64,000 bases of DNA, from contig NZ_JACLZK010000001.1 of NCBI RefSeq assembly GCF_014253065.1, positions 806,001 through 870,000 on the forward strand. The letters run 5' to 3'. Positions 36,801 to 45,314 of this stretch are shown piece after piece. The position numbers and the translations under genes are program-made. A model generated the notes under the pieces. It was not told the DNA's origin. It did no database searches and was given only the letters and a program-made list of their open reading frames with translations. Origin of the DNA: Campylobacter massiliensis (GTDB lineage: Bacteria; Campylobacterota; Campylobacteria; Campylobacterales; Campylobacteraceae). Positions within the stretch are counted from its first letter, which is position 1. The number at the start of each line of letters is the position of its first letter.

Positions 36801-39800
36801 TAATGATATTGCTAAAACCGTCATAGCCTCGCATATTATCATTTTCTTCGGTGCCTATTATGTTTAACTTAATGTCTTCAATCTTTAACTTTTCGCCGTT
36901 GGCAAATTCAAGGGCTTCTATTTTATTGGCGTTATTGATTTCTCCGGCTAAGATTATATTTTTTATGGTTATAGAGTCGTTTTGCGAATTAGCAAAAGTT
37001 AATACAATGTCTCCATAATAACCTTTGCCGATTTTAGTGGCAATCAAATCTTCTTTATTAATGCCTTGCCCGAATTTTATAACGTCCGTTCCACCCCCGT
37101 CTATTATCGTATCTTTGCCGTCGCCTTTATTATAGATATATACGTCGTCGCCTATGCCTCCGTTTAGAGTATCGTTACCCGCTCCTCCTATTAAAGTATC
37201 GTTACCGCTACCGCTTTCTATTATATCATCTCCTTCTCCGCCGTCCATAGTATCGTTCCAGCCTTGACCGTAGAGCTTATCGTTTCCTTCGTTGCCGCTC
37301 ATTATATTATGGAAATGAACGTAGCCTATCAAGGTATCGCTCTCATTTGAACCCACTAAAGATAGCTTTTTAATATCTTCAAAGCTTAGCTTTTCACCGT
37401 TTTCAAACTCAAAGGTTTCTATTTTATTTTCTTCGGTTACTTTATTGCTAGCGATTATGTCTTTTATGGTTATGGAATCATTTGGGGAGTTTTTAAAGGA
37501 TATCTTTATATCGCTATACTCTTTGCGGCCGTCAGCATTTACTCGTTCGCTTCGTTTGACAACTATGTCTTGTTTAGAGATACCTTGACCGAATTTGATA
37601 GTATCTGCTCCTCCGGTATCATAGATAGTATCGCTTCCGTCGCCTTTATTGTATACGTAAATGTCGTTTCCGTTTCCTCCATCTAGGTAGTCGTTTCCTT
37701 TGCCTCCGGTTAGGGTGTCGTCTCCATCATTGGCGTATACGATATTATTCTGATCGTTTCCTATTATGGTGTCTGAGTATACGGAACCGTTTGTTCGTTC
37801 TTGATCAGCTCTATTTATCACAAGAGGAGTATTTTTGTATATATCGTCGGTACTCATAAAAGAGCCGTCCGCAAACTCTATTTTATCTATGCCTCTTGAA
37901 CTTACGGCGTCGCTAAACATATCTTTTACGGTAATAGAATCGTCGGTATCTTTTATTTTTATTAAAAGATCATGCCTATTAGCGCCCGCTCTTTCAAAGA
38001 TTAGGTCGTTTTTAGTTATGCCTTCTTTAAATTTAATGATATCTGTGCCTTTGGAGTTTTGTTGATTGTAGTAGTATGAAATATTATAATTTCCTTTATC
38101 GTCTATATTAAATCGTCCGTAATCGGCGTCTAGCGCATAGATAACGTCTTGTCCGTCCCCTCTTCCAAATACGTAAGTATCTACTCCCGTATTGCCTACT
38201 AAGATATCATTTCCTTTACCGCCTTCTAGAGTATCGCTACCTCCTCCGCCGTAAAGCGTATCGTTTCCGTCGTTACCTTTTAGTATATCGTCGGAATAGT
38301 ATCCTTGGATTATATTATCCTTATCGTCGCCTATCAGGGCAGCTGCCTTTGCTGCGTTTTTGTCTAAAGTAGTTCCGTCGGCAAACCCGAAACTCATACT
38401 AGACGACTCAGAGTTAAAAAAATTCATAATAGTTATTTGTTCATTAGTATCCCTTATCGTTACCAATAGACTGCCGCGGCTTTCCGTAAAAGCCACTTCA
38501 TCTCTATTAATATCCTTAAACTCTACTATATTGCTACCTTGCAAATCATATATAATGTCATTGCCGTCGCCTTTATGGTAGATATATGTATCGTTGCCGG
38601 CCCCGCCGTAGATAGTATCGTTTCCTTTTTTGCCGTATATGGTATCGCTAGTAGTGTAACCCCTTAAAACATTATTCTCGTCGTCTCCGGTTAAAGAAAA
38701 TTGTACGTCATGGATGTTCATAATACTTTCATCCATAAATTTAAAAGCAAAATTAACGTAATCTCTTTGGTAGCTATGCAATACATCTTTTATGGTTATA
38801 GTCTCATTGCTCTCTTTTATTTTAATAATTAGGTCATCATTATTTTTTAAGAACTCAATCCCGTCTCGTCCGATATCTTTAAAATATATTATATTATTGC
38901 CGTTAAGATCTCGTATAATATCGTTTCCATCTCCTTTTTTGTAAATATAAGTATCGTCGCCTTCTCCTCCCATAAGAGTATCATTGCCTTTTCCGCCTAT
39001 TAATGTATCATTGCCTTTGTTTGTAATAATAGTATCATTCCCACCCTTTCCATCGATAGTATAGTTGGCGTCAAAAGCCCCCACCAGTTTATCATCGTTA
39101 TCGGTTGGATTGATTAATAGCGGATCTATAAAGTCTTTTTCCAAGATTTCGCTACCATCCGCAAATACTATCTTGGATATTTTTGAATTTAATTGTGCAT
39201 AATCGTAAGATAGATAAAAAACATCTTTTACGCATATAGAATTAGCGCCGGCTTTATCGGAAATAATCAAATCACGGTCATTTCTGTTAAATACCAAATC
39301 GTTTTTGGTAATATTGTCAGTAAATTTAATTATATTATTGCGGTCATAGTAGTTTTCTATTATAGTATCGTTTCCCCAATTTCTGCCGAATATATAGGTA
39401 TCATTGCCACTTTCTCCGTATAGTTGATCGTTTCCTCGTCCTCCTATTAGCGTATCGTTGCCTAGATCCCCATGCAAGACGTCATTGCCTTCGTTTCCGT
39501 AAATCGTATCATTACCGTTATTTCCATAAAGAATATCATCGCCTCTGCCACCACTTAATGTATCATCTCCGTTACCACCCCAAATTTCATCATTTCCTGA
39601 TCCCGCATCAAAGGTGTCGTTATCGTCCGTTAGATAAAGCTTGTCGTCTTTATCGGTAGAATTTAGCGGAGTCAGCTCAAGAATTTTATTGAAATCATAA
39701 ACGGTTCCATCAGCAAACGTTATCGTTCTAACGGTGTTATTTCCTATCGCAGGGTTTACGGAGAAGAAATTTTGGACGGTTATGCTGTCACCGTCTGCTT

Positions 39801-42564
39801 CGCTACCGCTCTTTATTGATATTATGAGTTTGTCTAACTCTCTTTTAAAGCTCACATCGCCAGGAGCTATGCCTTCTTTAAATTCTATTTTATCGTTACC
39901 TGCCGTATCATAGATAGTATCTTTACCGTCGCCTTTAGCAAATGCATATATATCATTTCCGCCTCCACCATAAAGAATATCATTCCCTTTGCCGCCTACT
40001 ATAAAATTGTTTTCAAAACTTCCATTGATCGTATTGTCATCGTCGGTTCCTTGAATATAGGTATTTAAGCATAGAGATAAGAATTTATTATCACTGCTGC
40101 AAAGACTTATCAAGTTTGTTTTTAGAGTTTCCTGAAACACAGGCTTATATGCGCCGGCCTCTCTGACTATATCCATTAAGTTTTTGATTTCGTCATGCCG
40201 ATTGTCTTTATATAGTTGAGTAAGCTTAGAATTTAAAGCGTCGAATTTATAGCTTGGTTTTACATTATTTTCCAAGCTCATAGTTTCCGTATCCAAATCA
40301 ATATCGGCATATGTAGTTTGAAGCTCTATCGTTGCGTAGACGTAGTGTTTAAAGACGTCAAATCTTTCTTTGATGATATTGGCAGATATTCTGATATTTT
40401 CATCATTAAAGTTTCCGTGCCAAGTAAACGGTTTCCCCGTAATCTTTTCATAAACATTTACCATCCTGCTATCGATGGATATAGTTCTGGAGTTTGGGTC
40501 CATATCATTTACCCCAGCCCATTCATAGACTATATCGTTTATGTGTTTCTTTCTATCTTCAGGGTTTAGCATCAGATATAGATTTATCATAGCGGCTAAA
40601 GTATCACTCTTGCTTGCCGCTATCTGAAGTGAATTTAGATTTCCGAATGCTTTGACCTGAGGAAGAGATCTTATTTCAAGCGGGATATTTATATCTTCTT
40701 CTTTTGTCTTATCCAAATTTACTTTAAACCATACGTCATTGGCATTCAAAACGGAGCCGTCTTTAAGAGTAACTTTAGAGCTTTGCTTTACCGTATTTGA
40801 ATTCTCATCCATAGCTATCTCTTTATAGTTTAAATCTATGCTTTTGATATTGTTATGGGTAAGTGAGCTAAGCTCTCCTTCGTCTGTTATACCGTTTGAA
40901 TTTGCATCCTTCCAAATTTTAAGCTTACTAAATATCTCATCCTTTTCATCTATGACATTGTCATTATTTAGATCATAAGCCTTTAAAGCTTCATATCCGT
41001 TGGTAGCTTTTTTATCCGTATATCTGTATATGGTATTTGAGATGGTATGATTTCCAAACAGTTCATTTCCGTTATCTATCTTACCGTTACCGTTTTTATC
41101 CAGTACCAGTAGTCCGTCATCCTTTTCTATCCAAGCCGTAGCTTCTTTAAAACCATTATTATCATGATCGAAATGCACCGTGTTATTGAGTTTGGTAGAT
41201 GTTATACCGTTTTTATTGAAATCTATTACTATGGGATCGTATGTTTCGGGAAGATCCTCTTTTGGGTCACGGTCATCGTCCTTTATGGTTACTCCCAACG
41301 GAGTTATGGACTTTACCTTTATATTATCCGAGTGGGCATATACGCTCACGCTAACGGCGACATTTATGTCTTCATTGGACGTAGTATTTCCGTTCCAGCT
41401 CAGATATGTAGTATCGCCATATACTTTCTTTGAAAAAAGCGCATCATAATACTCCTTCGGGACGTCCCCGTAAAACACATATCTCTCTTCGCCGTTATCG
41501 TTTAGGACTTTTACTATCATCCATTCATTTTTTTCCAAGCTTCTATTCAGCTCTATCTTATAACCTTCACTATGTTTTCCGTTACCTTGCTCGGACAAGA
41601 CCGTTTTGCCCCTTATGCTTATTGCTATATCGTCGGCCTCTAGTAGCGTTATTCCCAGATCGTTGTTGTCTTTATTAAATCCTTTTACGGTGATCTTATT
41701 GTTTATTATCAGATCGTTTCCTTCTATTTTATACCAACCGTTCTCCCCGATATAGTATCCCGATTTTTTATCAAACGTTCCTCCGGTATATTGTTTTTGG
41801 GTTGCGCTATCAAATATCCTTCCTCTTTTATCGCTATCGTCTATTATATCGCCGTTATTTACGAAATAATCATCTACTCCGGCTCCTCCTATTAAAAGAT
41901 CTCCTCCCCCGTGTCCTATTAGGATGTCTTTGTTGGCACCTCCGAAGAGGACGTCGGGTTTATCTGAGCCCGATATAAAATGCATTCCGTTTTCGGTTAG
42001 AGATCTTGCGTATATAGTACCGTCGCGCATAGTTAGATACATCATACCGTTTTTTATTTCAGGCAGGTCGGTCGTTACACCTCGAAGTTCTTCTATCCTT
42101 TCTTTAAGCCATTTATTGATATCTAACTCTGGAGAGCCGGTTGCTTTGTTTATTAGATTTCCGATGCCTATGCCAGTAGTAAATAAACCAATTGCCCCAG
42201 ATAATGGCTTATTGAAAAACCCTATAGCCAATTCTACACCAAAATCTAATCCAACATCTACTAATGCACCAATCATCATTGAATCAAGACCATCTTTCAG
42301 TCCGTCTTGCACGGCAGTAAAACCTATGCCCACACCCTTAAAGGAATTATTCAATTTCCTTATTCCTTCCTTAAGCGCATCTCCTCCTTCTAGTGGGGCT
42401 GCTGTTAAAGATGTCAAAATATCATAAACTTTAGCTACATCTTTCATTTTACCAAACTCTTCTATTATCAGCTTGGTTAAACCCGCATTTTTCAAAAGCC
42501 TCTCATAAGCTTTATCAAGCTCATGCTTTGCTTTGGCCTCTCTACTGCTTACATCGTTACTCAT
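33856..42564 (-). CDS. Giant RTX calcium-binding secreted protein (probable toxin)
   Basis: A 2902-residue protein. Residues 1-60 are helical and charged. Residues about 97-138 form a glycine-rich hydrophobic hairpin, like the pore helices of RTX cytolysins or colicins. The first RTX nonapeptides appear near 200-232. Residues about 455-570 carry EF-hand-like loops (DKNGNGKIDNGNELFG, DLNNDNVIDEKDE). From about 880 to 2700 there are a dozen or so blocks of GGxGxDxLx nonapeptides, each followed by the haemolysin-related module (ITIKDIF...IEFADGS pattern). Such proteins leave by type I secretion with an uncleaved C-terminal signal. No HlyB, HlyD or HlyC homologue is in the window. The ATG has AGAAAGGAT upstream. 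Three membrane-protein genes precede it on the same strand. Confidence 0.88.
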   Translation of the reverse strand: MSNDVSSREAKAKHELDKAYERLLKNAGLTKLIIEEFGKMKDVAKVYDILTSLTAAPLEGGDALKEGIRKLNNSFKGVGIGFTAVQDGLKDGLDSMMIGALVDVGLDFGVELAIGFFNKPLSGAIGLFTTGIGIGNLINKATGSPELDINKWLKERIEELRGVTTDLPEIKNGMMYLTMRDGTIYARSLTENGMHFISGSDKPDVLFGGANKDILIGHGGGDLLIGGAGVDDYFVNNGDIIDDSDKRGRIFDSATQKQYTGGTFDKKSGYYIGENGWYKIEGNDLIINNKITVKGFNKDNNDLGITLLEADDIAISIRGKTVLSEQGNGKHSEGYKIELNRSLEKNEWMIVKVLNDNGEERYVFYGDVPKEYYDALFSKKVYGDTTYLSWNGNTTSNEDINVAVSVSVYAHSDNIKVKSITPLGVTIKDDDRDPKEDLPETYDPIVIDFNKNGITSTKLNNTVHFDHDNNGFKEATAWIEKDDGLLVLDKNGNGKIDNGNELFGNHTISNTIYRYTDKKATNGYEALKAYDLNNDNVIDEKDEIFSKLKIWKDANSNGITDEGELSSLTHNNIKSIDLNYKEIAMDENSNTVKQSSKVTLKDGSVLNANDVWFKVNLDKTKEEDINIPLEIRSLPQVKAFGNLNSLQIAASKSDTLAAMINLYLMLNPEDRKKHINDIVYEWAGVNDMDPNSRTISIDSRMVNVYEKITGKPFTWHGNFNDENIRISANIIKERFDVFKHYVYATIELQTTYADIDLDTETMSLENNVKPSYKFDALNSKLTQLYKDNRHDEIKNLMDIVREAGAYKPVFQETLKTNLISLCSSDNKFLSLCLNTYIQGTDDDNTINGSFENNFIVGGKGNDILYGGGGNDIYAFAKGDGKDTIYDTAGNDKIEFKEGIAPGDVSFKRELDKLIISIKSGSEADGDSITVQNFFSVNPAIGNNTVRTITFADGTVYDFNKILELTPLNSTDKDDKLYLTDDNDTFDAGSGNDEIWGGNGDDTLSGGRGDDILYGNNGNDTIYGNEGNDVLHGDLGNDTLIGGRGNDQLYGESGNDTYIFGRNWGNDTIIENYYDRNNIIKFTDNITKNDLVFNRNDRDLIISDKAGANSICVKDVFYLSYDYAQLNSKISKIVFADGSEILEKDFIDPLLINPTDNDDKLVGAFDANYTIDGKGGNDTIITNKGNDTLIGGKGNDTLMGGEGDDTYIYKKGDGNDIIRDLNGNNIIYFKDIGRDGIEFLKNNDDLIIKIKESNETITIKDVLHSYQRDYVNFAFKFMDESIMNIHDVQFSLTGDDENNVLRGYTTSDTIYGKKGNDTIYGGAGNDTYIYHKGDGNDIIYDLQGSNIVEFKDINRDEVAFTESRGSLLVTIRDTNEQITIMNFFNSESSSMSFGFADGTTLDKNAAKAAALIGDDKDNIIQGYYSDDILKGNDGNDTLYGGGGSDTLEGGKGNDILVGNTGVDTYVFGRGDGQDVIYALDADYGRFNIDDKGNYNISYYYNQQNSKGTDIIKFKEGITKNDLIFERAGANRHDLLIKIKDTDDSITVKDMFSDAVSSRGIDKIEFADGSFMSTDDIYKNTPLVINRADQERTNGSVYSDTIIGNDQNNIVYANDGDDTLTGGKGNDYLDGGNGNDIYVYNKGDGSDTIYDTGGADTIKFGQGISKQDIVVKRSERVNADGRKEYSDIKISFKNSPNDSITIKDIIASNKVTEENKIETFEFENGEKLSFEDIKKLSLVGSNESDTLIGYVHFHNIMSGNEGNDKLYGQGWNDTMDGGEGDDIIESGSGNDTLIGGAGNDTLNGGIGDDVYIYNKGDGKDTIIDGGGTDVIKFGQGINKEDLIATKIGKGYYGDIVLTFANSQNDSITIKNIILAGEINNANKIEALEFANGEKLKIEDIKLNIIGTEENDNMRGYDGFSNIIKGNGGNNNIQGGALNDTVYGGEGDDTIDGGTGNDILMGGEGDDRIYGGEGDDTIDGGTGNDALYGGDGEDKLMGGEGNDNLWGESGNDTLIGGEGNDELWGESGDDVIDGGNGNDNIQGGSGNDTITGGDGDDIIKGEDGNDIIDGGTGNDALYGGGGEDTYLFGKGDGQDTVSADGNDIIKFKAGITRDDLILRRSEYQKDGFDDGLILTIKNSLDSITIKDVFKDESNSQGIKGIEFNDGSSMNLEDIKKGVLISSDSDQKTFYGFNSDDTIIGGDGNEYLYGKGGNDTLIGNKGDDIISGGDGNDILIGGEGNDELQGGSGNDTYVFGRGDGNDKIINYDSDSGQNDIIKFEEDITKDDLIFKRVRTSDGVGDLVVSIKGTKDSICVSGMFNVVDNNHILNEQYKINKIEFSDGSYMDLEAIQLALKNNNVIIHSSYFWRNNEGSDEDDEIYGDDDSNYLAGNKGDDILIGGKGADRLDGGEGADTYVFAKGDGNDIISADGNDIIKFKEGISKDDLLITREYSNLKINFKNSDDSITVSGMLYEIDSNSQGIKAIEFSDGSSLSLEDIRKTVLVNNDSVDAYETISGFNSDDLIIGNSKDNVIIARGGNDTVYGKEGNDTISGDAGNDLLIGGEGDDTYEYNMGDGNDTIDNTGGGNDTILFSYGISKDDVSFKKDGNDLIVTVNKDSSQTINVKNHFLGGDYAIDQIKFASNGSVLSRKDILKLMNTVHLTSEGGNNNLVDKGQKDNVYTYAGGRVTISDNGGYDKVIFKNKTYSVNYSKKGDNLLISANKITASNNNVLEVKDFFKGANHIIEDFDLSEYSLVTARRIYEDFGITYPVAQSKQEVLTGGKEDNVYIYTGGRKIIDDKGGNDRVVFQGLEEGLFYRQKGNNLLISTKKMTTDNEDVLEVKNFFSSKNSIIEEFQITDYWSVSARKIYEDFDETYPASTSTQNAPLALLGTTNKNNEASLNDSASDM
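36622..36747 (-). repeat. 81-bp period repeat within the RTX gene
   Basis: A stretch of about 45 bases starting at 36622 recurs exactly at 36703, a period of 81 bases or 27 codons (three nonapeptides). A related copy lies near 36338. It encodes tandem GGxGxDxIx turns and marks recent internal duplication in the toxin. Confidence 0.75.
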
Positions 42565-42579
42565 TGTTAATCCTTTCTA

Positions 42580-43368
42580 TTAAAAATAAACTTTATCTAT
42601 CTCATCGATATTTATGCCGTGTTTGGATAAAAAATATCCTTTTACTTCCTTATACGCCTCTTTATCGACTATCGTGATCGTGTAGTAGCTGCTATATGAA
42701 ACACCCCAAAAACTACCGGGTTTGTGATAAGGCTTGTCTATGCGGATAATCGGAAAAGATGAAAATTTTATACCCTTTCCTTCGCTCAAGACAAGGCACA
42801 TAAAAAACTTAGTCAGTAAATTCCCGACAATATTAAATACAACAAAACCAAGAGCAAAATATGCAACATATGAAGATAGCGTAATGACGTAAATAGCTAT
42901 AGGCGCTACGGCTAGCCAATAAAGCCAATCCGTAGGTTTTTCACTGCCGATAAAAAACGGTTTATAAATAAACTTCCTTAAATCATCGCGTTTTGAGACA
43001 AAAACACTTTTGCCTTTTTCATAAAATTCTATACTGCCGTTTTTTATCTTTAAGGTCGGTTTATCCTTTTTGTAGTACATAAAACTTATTAACACAAAAA
43101 ATAGTATTAGTAAAAGTATAGCCATACATCCCGCGGCAATATCCACACTGCCGGTATAATCGTAATCGGCACACAAAGCCGCCGCGCCAACCAGTCCAAG
43201 TATAAAAGGTATCATTTTTAACAAAATCTGATACGCTTCCTCGTAGTTTTTGAGAACTATCGGCTCTTTATCATAATCTCTCGCAAATTTGCCCGAGCCT
43301 GAATTCATCAAATTTGAGTTTTGAAGGTTGCTGTTTAAATTTGAGGTTTGTTCGTTTACCGTATTCAA
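42580..43368 (-). CDS. Paralogous membrane protein C (candidate RTX immunity protein)
   Basis: A 262-residue protein starting at TTG with AAGGAG upstream. The first 45 residues are polar (Asn/Ser-rich, then RDYDKEPIVLKNYEEAY) and shared by all three paralogs. Two membrane helices follow (about 49-67 and 76-98), then a cytoplasmic segment (LKIKNGSIEFYEKGK, about 106-120) reminiscent of a bacterial PH domain. Two more helices lie at about 148-163 and 166-192, and the C-terminus is soluble, ending NIDEIDKVYF. Its gene ends 15 bases before the RTX start. Membrane immunity proteins guard against pore formers, so an immunity role is my inference from position and duplication; a secretion or folding helper is the alternative. 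Confidence 0.75.
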   Translation of the reverse strand: MNTVNEQTSNLNSNLQNSNLMNSGSGKFARDYDKEPIVLKNYEEAYQILLKMIPFILGLVGAAALCADYDYTGSVDIAAGCMAILLLILFFVLISFMYYKKDKPTLKIKNGSIEFYEKGKSVFVSKRDDLRKFIYKPFFIGSEKPTDWLYWLAVAPIAIYVITLSSYVAYFALGFVVFNIVGNLLTKFFMCLVLSEGKGIKFSSFPIIRIDKPYHKPGSFWGVSYSSYYTITIVDKEAYKEVKGYFLSKHGINIDEIDKVYF

Positions 43369-43393
43369 ATTTTACTCCTTTACTATGTTTTAT

Positions 43394-43510
43394 TTACCAG
43401 ATTCTTCTATGATCAGTTTTGGTTAAACCCGCATTTTTCAAAAGCCTCTCATAAGCTTTATCAAGCTCATGCTTTGCTTTGGCCTCTCTACTGCTTACAT
43501 CGTTACTCAT
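43394..43510 (-). pseudogene. Truncated copy of the RTX gene 5' end (38 codons)
   Basis: This ORF begins with the same ribosome binding site and first 31 codons as the RTX gene (MSNDVSSREAKAKHELDKAY...GLTK). It then diverges through a one-base frameshift (CCAAAACTGAT here, CCAAGCTGAT in the RTX gene) and ends at TAA. Similarity continues past the frameshift in the shifted frame (AATAGAAGA versus CATAGAAGA), so this is a remnant of a duplicated toxin gene. It lies between membrane-protein genes B and C, exactly where the full RTX gene lies relative to C. Confidence 0.8.
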
Positions 43511-43525
43511 TGTTAATCCTTTCTA

Positions 43526-44320
43526 TTAAAAATAAACTTTATCTATCTCATCGATATTTACGCCGTGTTTGGATAAAAAGTATCCTTTTACTTCTCTATA
43601 CGTATCTTTATCGACTATCGTGATCGTAAAATAATTACCGTGCGGCACACCCCAAAAACTGCCGGGTTTATTGTGCGGCTCGTCTATACAAATAACCAAA
43701 AAAGGTGAAAATTTAGCATTCCTTCCGCCTAAGATAAGGCAGAAGAAAAATTTAGTCAGGAAAATCCCCAGAAGATTAAATACAGCAAAGCAAAGAGCAA
43801 AATACGTAACATACGAAGATAACGTCATAATGTAAATAAAGTAAAAAGCTGGGGGAGTTATGGCAAGCAAATATATCCAACTCCTAGGCCTATTACTGCC
43901 GGAAAAAAATGGTTTATAAATAAACTTCCTTAAGTCGTCGCGACTTGAGACAAAAACCCTTTTGCCTTTTTCGTAAAATTCTACACTGCTATTTTTTATC
44001 TTTAAAATGGGTTGTTCTTTTTTATAGCCGATAAATTCCAGTAGCACAAAAAATAGTATTAATAAAAGCACATATATACATCCCGTAACAATCTCTATGC
44101 CGCTAGTGTAATTATTATTGCCGCATATATATATCGCAGTAGTCATTCCGATCATAAACGGCGAAATCACTAATAAAACCTGATATGCTTCCTCGTAGTT
44201 TTTGAGAACTATTGGCTCTTTATCATAATCTCTCGAAAATTTGCCCGAGCTGGAATTTGTCAAATTTGAGTTTTGAAAGTCGCTGTTTGAATTTTTAGTT
44301 TGTTCGTTTGCTGTATTCAA
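43526..44320 (-). CDS. Paralogous membrane protein B (candidate immunity protein)
   Basis: A 264-residue close paralog of protein C, with the same TTG start, AAGGAG site, N-terminal polar head (FSRDYDKEPIVLKNYEEAY), four membrane helices and C-terminal tail (GVNIDEIDKVYF). The two are alignable end to end with few gaps. Differences cluster in the first helix pair and around residues 140-215, as would be expected if those parts set specificity. It is followed by the 38-codon toxin-head remnant. An immunity role is inferred, as for C. Confidence 0.75.
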   Translation of the reverse strand: MNTANEQTKNSNSDFQNSNLTNSSSGKFSRDYDKEPIVLKNYEEAYQVLLVISPFMIGMTTAIYICGNNNYTSGIEIVTGCIYVLLLILFFVLLEFIGYKKEQPILKIKNSSVEFYEKGKRVFVSSRDDLRKFIYKPFFSGSNRPRSWIYLLAITPPAFYFIYIMTLSSYVTYFALCFAVFNLLGIFLTKFFFCLILGGRNAKFSPFLVICIDEPHNKPGSFWGVPHGNYFTITIVDKDTYREVKGYFLSKHGVNIDEIDKVYF

Positions 44321-44323
44321 ATT

Positions 44324-44437
44324 TTACTCCTTTTTTGCATCCTTAGCTTTCCCAATTCGCTTAGTTAAACCTGTATTTTTCAAAAGCCTCTCATAAGCTT
44401 TATCTAGCTCAACTTTTGCAACTTCTTCTCTTGTCAT
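44324..44437 (-). pseudogene. Second truncated RTX-head ORF (37 codons)
   Basis: Translation of this ORF gives a 37-residue peptide whose residues 9-26 (VELDKAYERLLKNTGLTK) match residues 14-31 of the RTX protein, then diverge and stop. ATG is preceded by AAGGAGC. It occupies the space between membrane-protein genes A and B, repeating the membrane-protein/toxin-head order. The divergence (TREEVAK versus SNDVSSREAKA) shows an older duplication than the 43394-43510 copy. It could be expressed as a tiny peptide, but a decayed toxin head is more likely. Confidence 0.7.
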
Positions 44438-44447
44438 TTTATGCTCC

Positions 44448-45218
44448 TTAAGTAAAATAATATTTTTTAATTTCGTCGATATCTATATTTTTTCTGTCCA
44501 AAAAGTAGGTTTTGATTTCTTGATATTCATCATCGCTAAAAATCTGAAACATAAAATATTCTCCAGCTAGTATAATGCCGTTGTATAGAAAATATTTTGG
44601 GTATATCGGATAATCCACTATAATACTAGGGAACAATGTAAAACGCTTAAGACTACCGACCAAAAGCAGCTGAGAGCAAATTTTGTAAATAATATTTGAG
44701 ATATATAAAAGCGCCAAAAGCCACGCTAGCGTCCATCCTATCGCATAGAGTAATGCCATAAATATAATAAAATAAAAGATTTTATCACCCGAGTCGGACT
44801 TTGTCGGCCCAAGCTTCCAAAACGGCTTTACGATAATCTTATCCAAATCATTTCGCGCAGATTTACGTTCAAGCTTGCCGTCTTTATAAAACTCAATAAA
44901 ATTATTTGTAAATTTCACTTCAAATTTATGCCTAACGACATAATAATAGTATGGAATAAATATCCAGCAAAATACAAAACACAGCCATAGAGTAACAAAA
45001 ATAGTATTTGCCTGGTACTTATCAAAAATAATTAAAATCGTGATACAGAAAAACATAGGACATAACACGGATGTTTTAACAAAAAATCCTTCATAGTTTT
45101 TGATAACTATCGGCTCTTTATCATAATCCCTCGCAAATTTGCCCGAGTCCGAATTTGCCAAATTTGAGTTTTGAAAGTCGTTGTTTGAATTTTTAGTTTG
45201 TTGGTTTGCCGTATTCAA
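44448..45218 (-). CDS. Paralogous membrane protein A (divergent candidate immunity protein)
   Basis: A 256-residue protein whose first 40 residues (MNTANQQTKNSNNDFQNSNL, then KFARDYDKEPIVIKNYE) are nearly the same as in proteins B and C. The rest diverges strongly while keeping the same plan: two membrane helices, a charged segment (VKFTNNFIEFYKDGK), two more helices, and a tail ending NIDIDEIKKYYFT. Conserved head and variable body is the pattern of a diversifying immunity family. It starts at TTG with AAAGGAGC upstream and is the first gene of the cassette operon. Confidence 0.72.
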   Translation of the reverse strand: MNTANQQTKNSNNDFQNSNLANSDSGKFARDYDKEPIVIKNYEGFFVKTSVLCPMFFCITILIIFDKYQANTIFVTLWLCFVFCWIFIPYYYYVVRHKFEVKFTNNFIEFYKDGKLERKSARNDLDKIIVKPFWKLGPTKSDSGDKIFYFIIFMALLYAIGWTLAWLLALLYISNIIYKICSQLLLVGSLKRFTLFPSIIVDYPIYPKYFLYNGIILAGEYFMFQIFSDDEYQEIKTYFLDRKNIDIDEIKKYYFT

Positions 45219-45263
45219 ATTTTGCTCCTTTGAGTTGTTGTATTGACCTAGTTAGTCACTGTT

Positions 45264-45269
45264 TTTATA
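45264..45269 (-). promoter_or_regulatory. Possible -10 box of the cassette operon
   Basis: On the minus strand this reads GGTGTATAAAAAC, 46 bases before the TTG of gene A. It has one mismatch to TATAAT. Confidence 0.35.
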
Positions 45270-45314
45270 CACCTAAAACATAATGTTATCTCTAAAAATA
45301 CAAAAATATTTTTT

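Noticed and set aside
34840-41950. Possible CRISPR array or non-coding tandem repeat from the many similar short units
   Set aside because: The units are multiples of 27 bases in one long open frame and encode Gly-Asp-rich RTX nonapeptides; there are no unique spacers of constant length.
34354-42427. Plus-strand ORFs of 60-170 codons inside the RTX gene
   Set aside because: They are antisense shadows of the repeat-rich coding strand, with biased hydrophobic composition and no ribosome binding sites.
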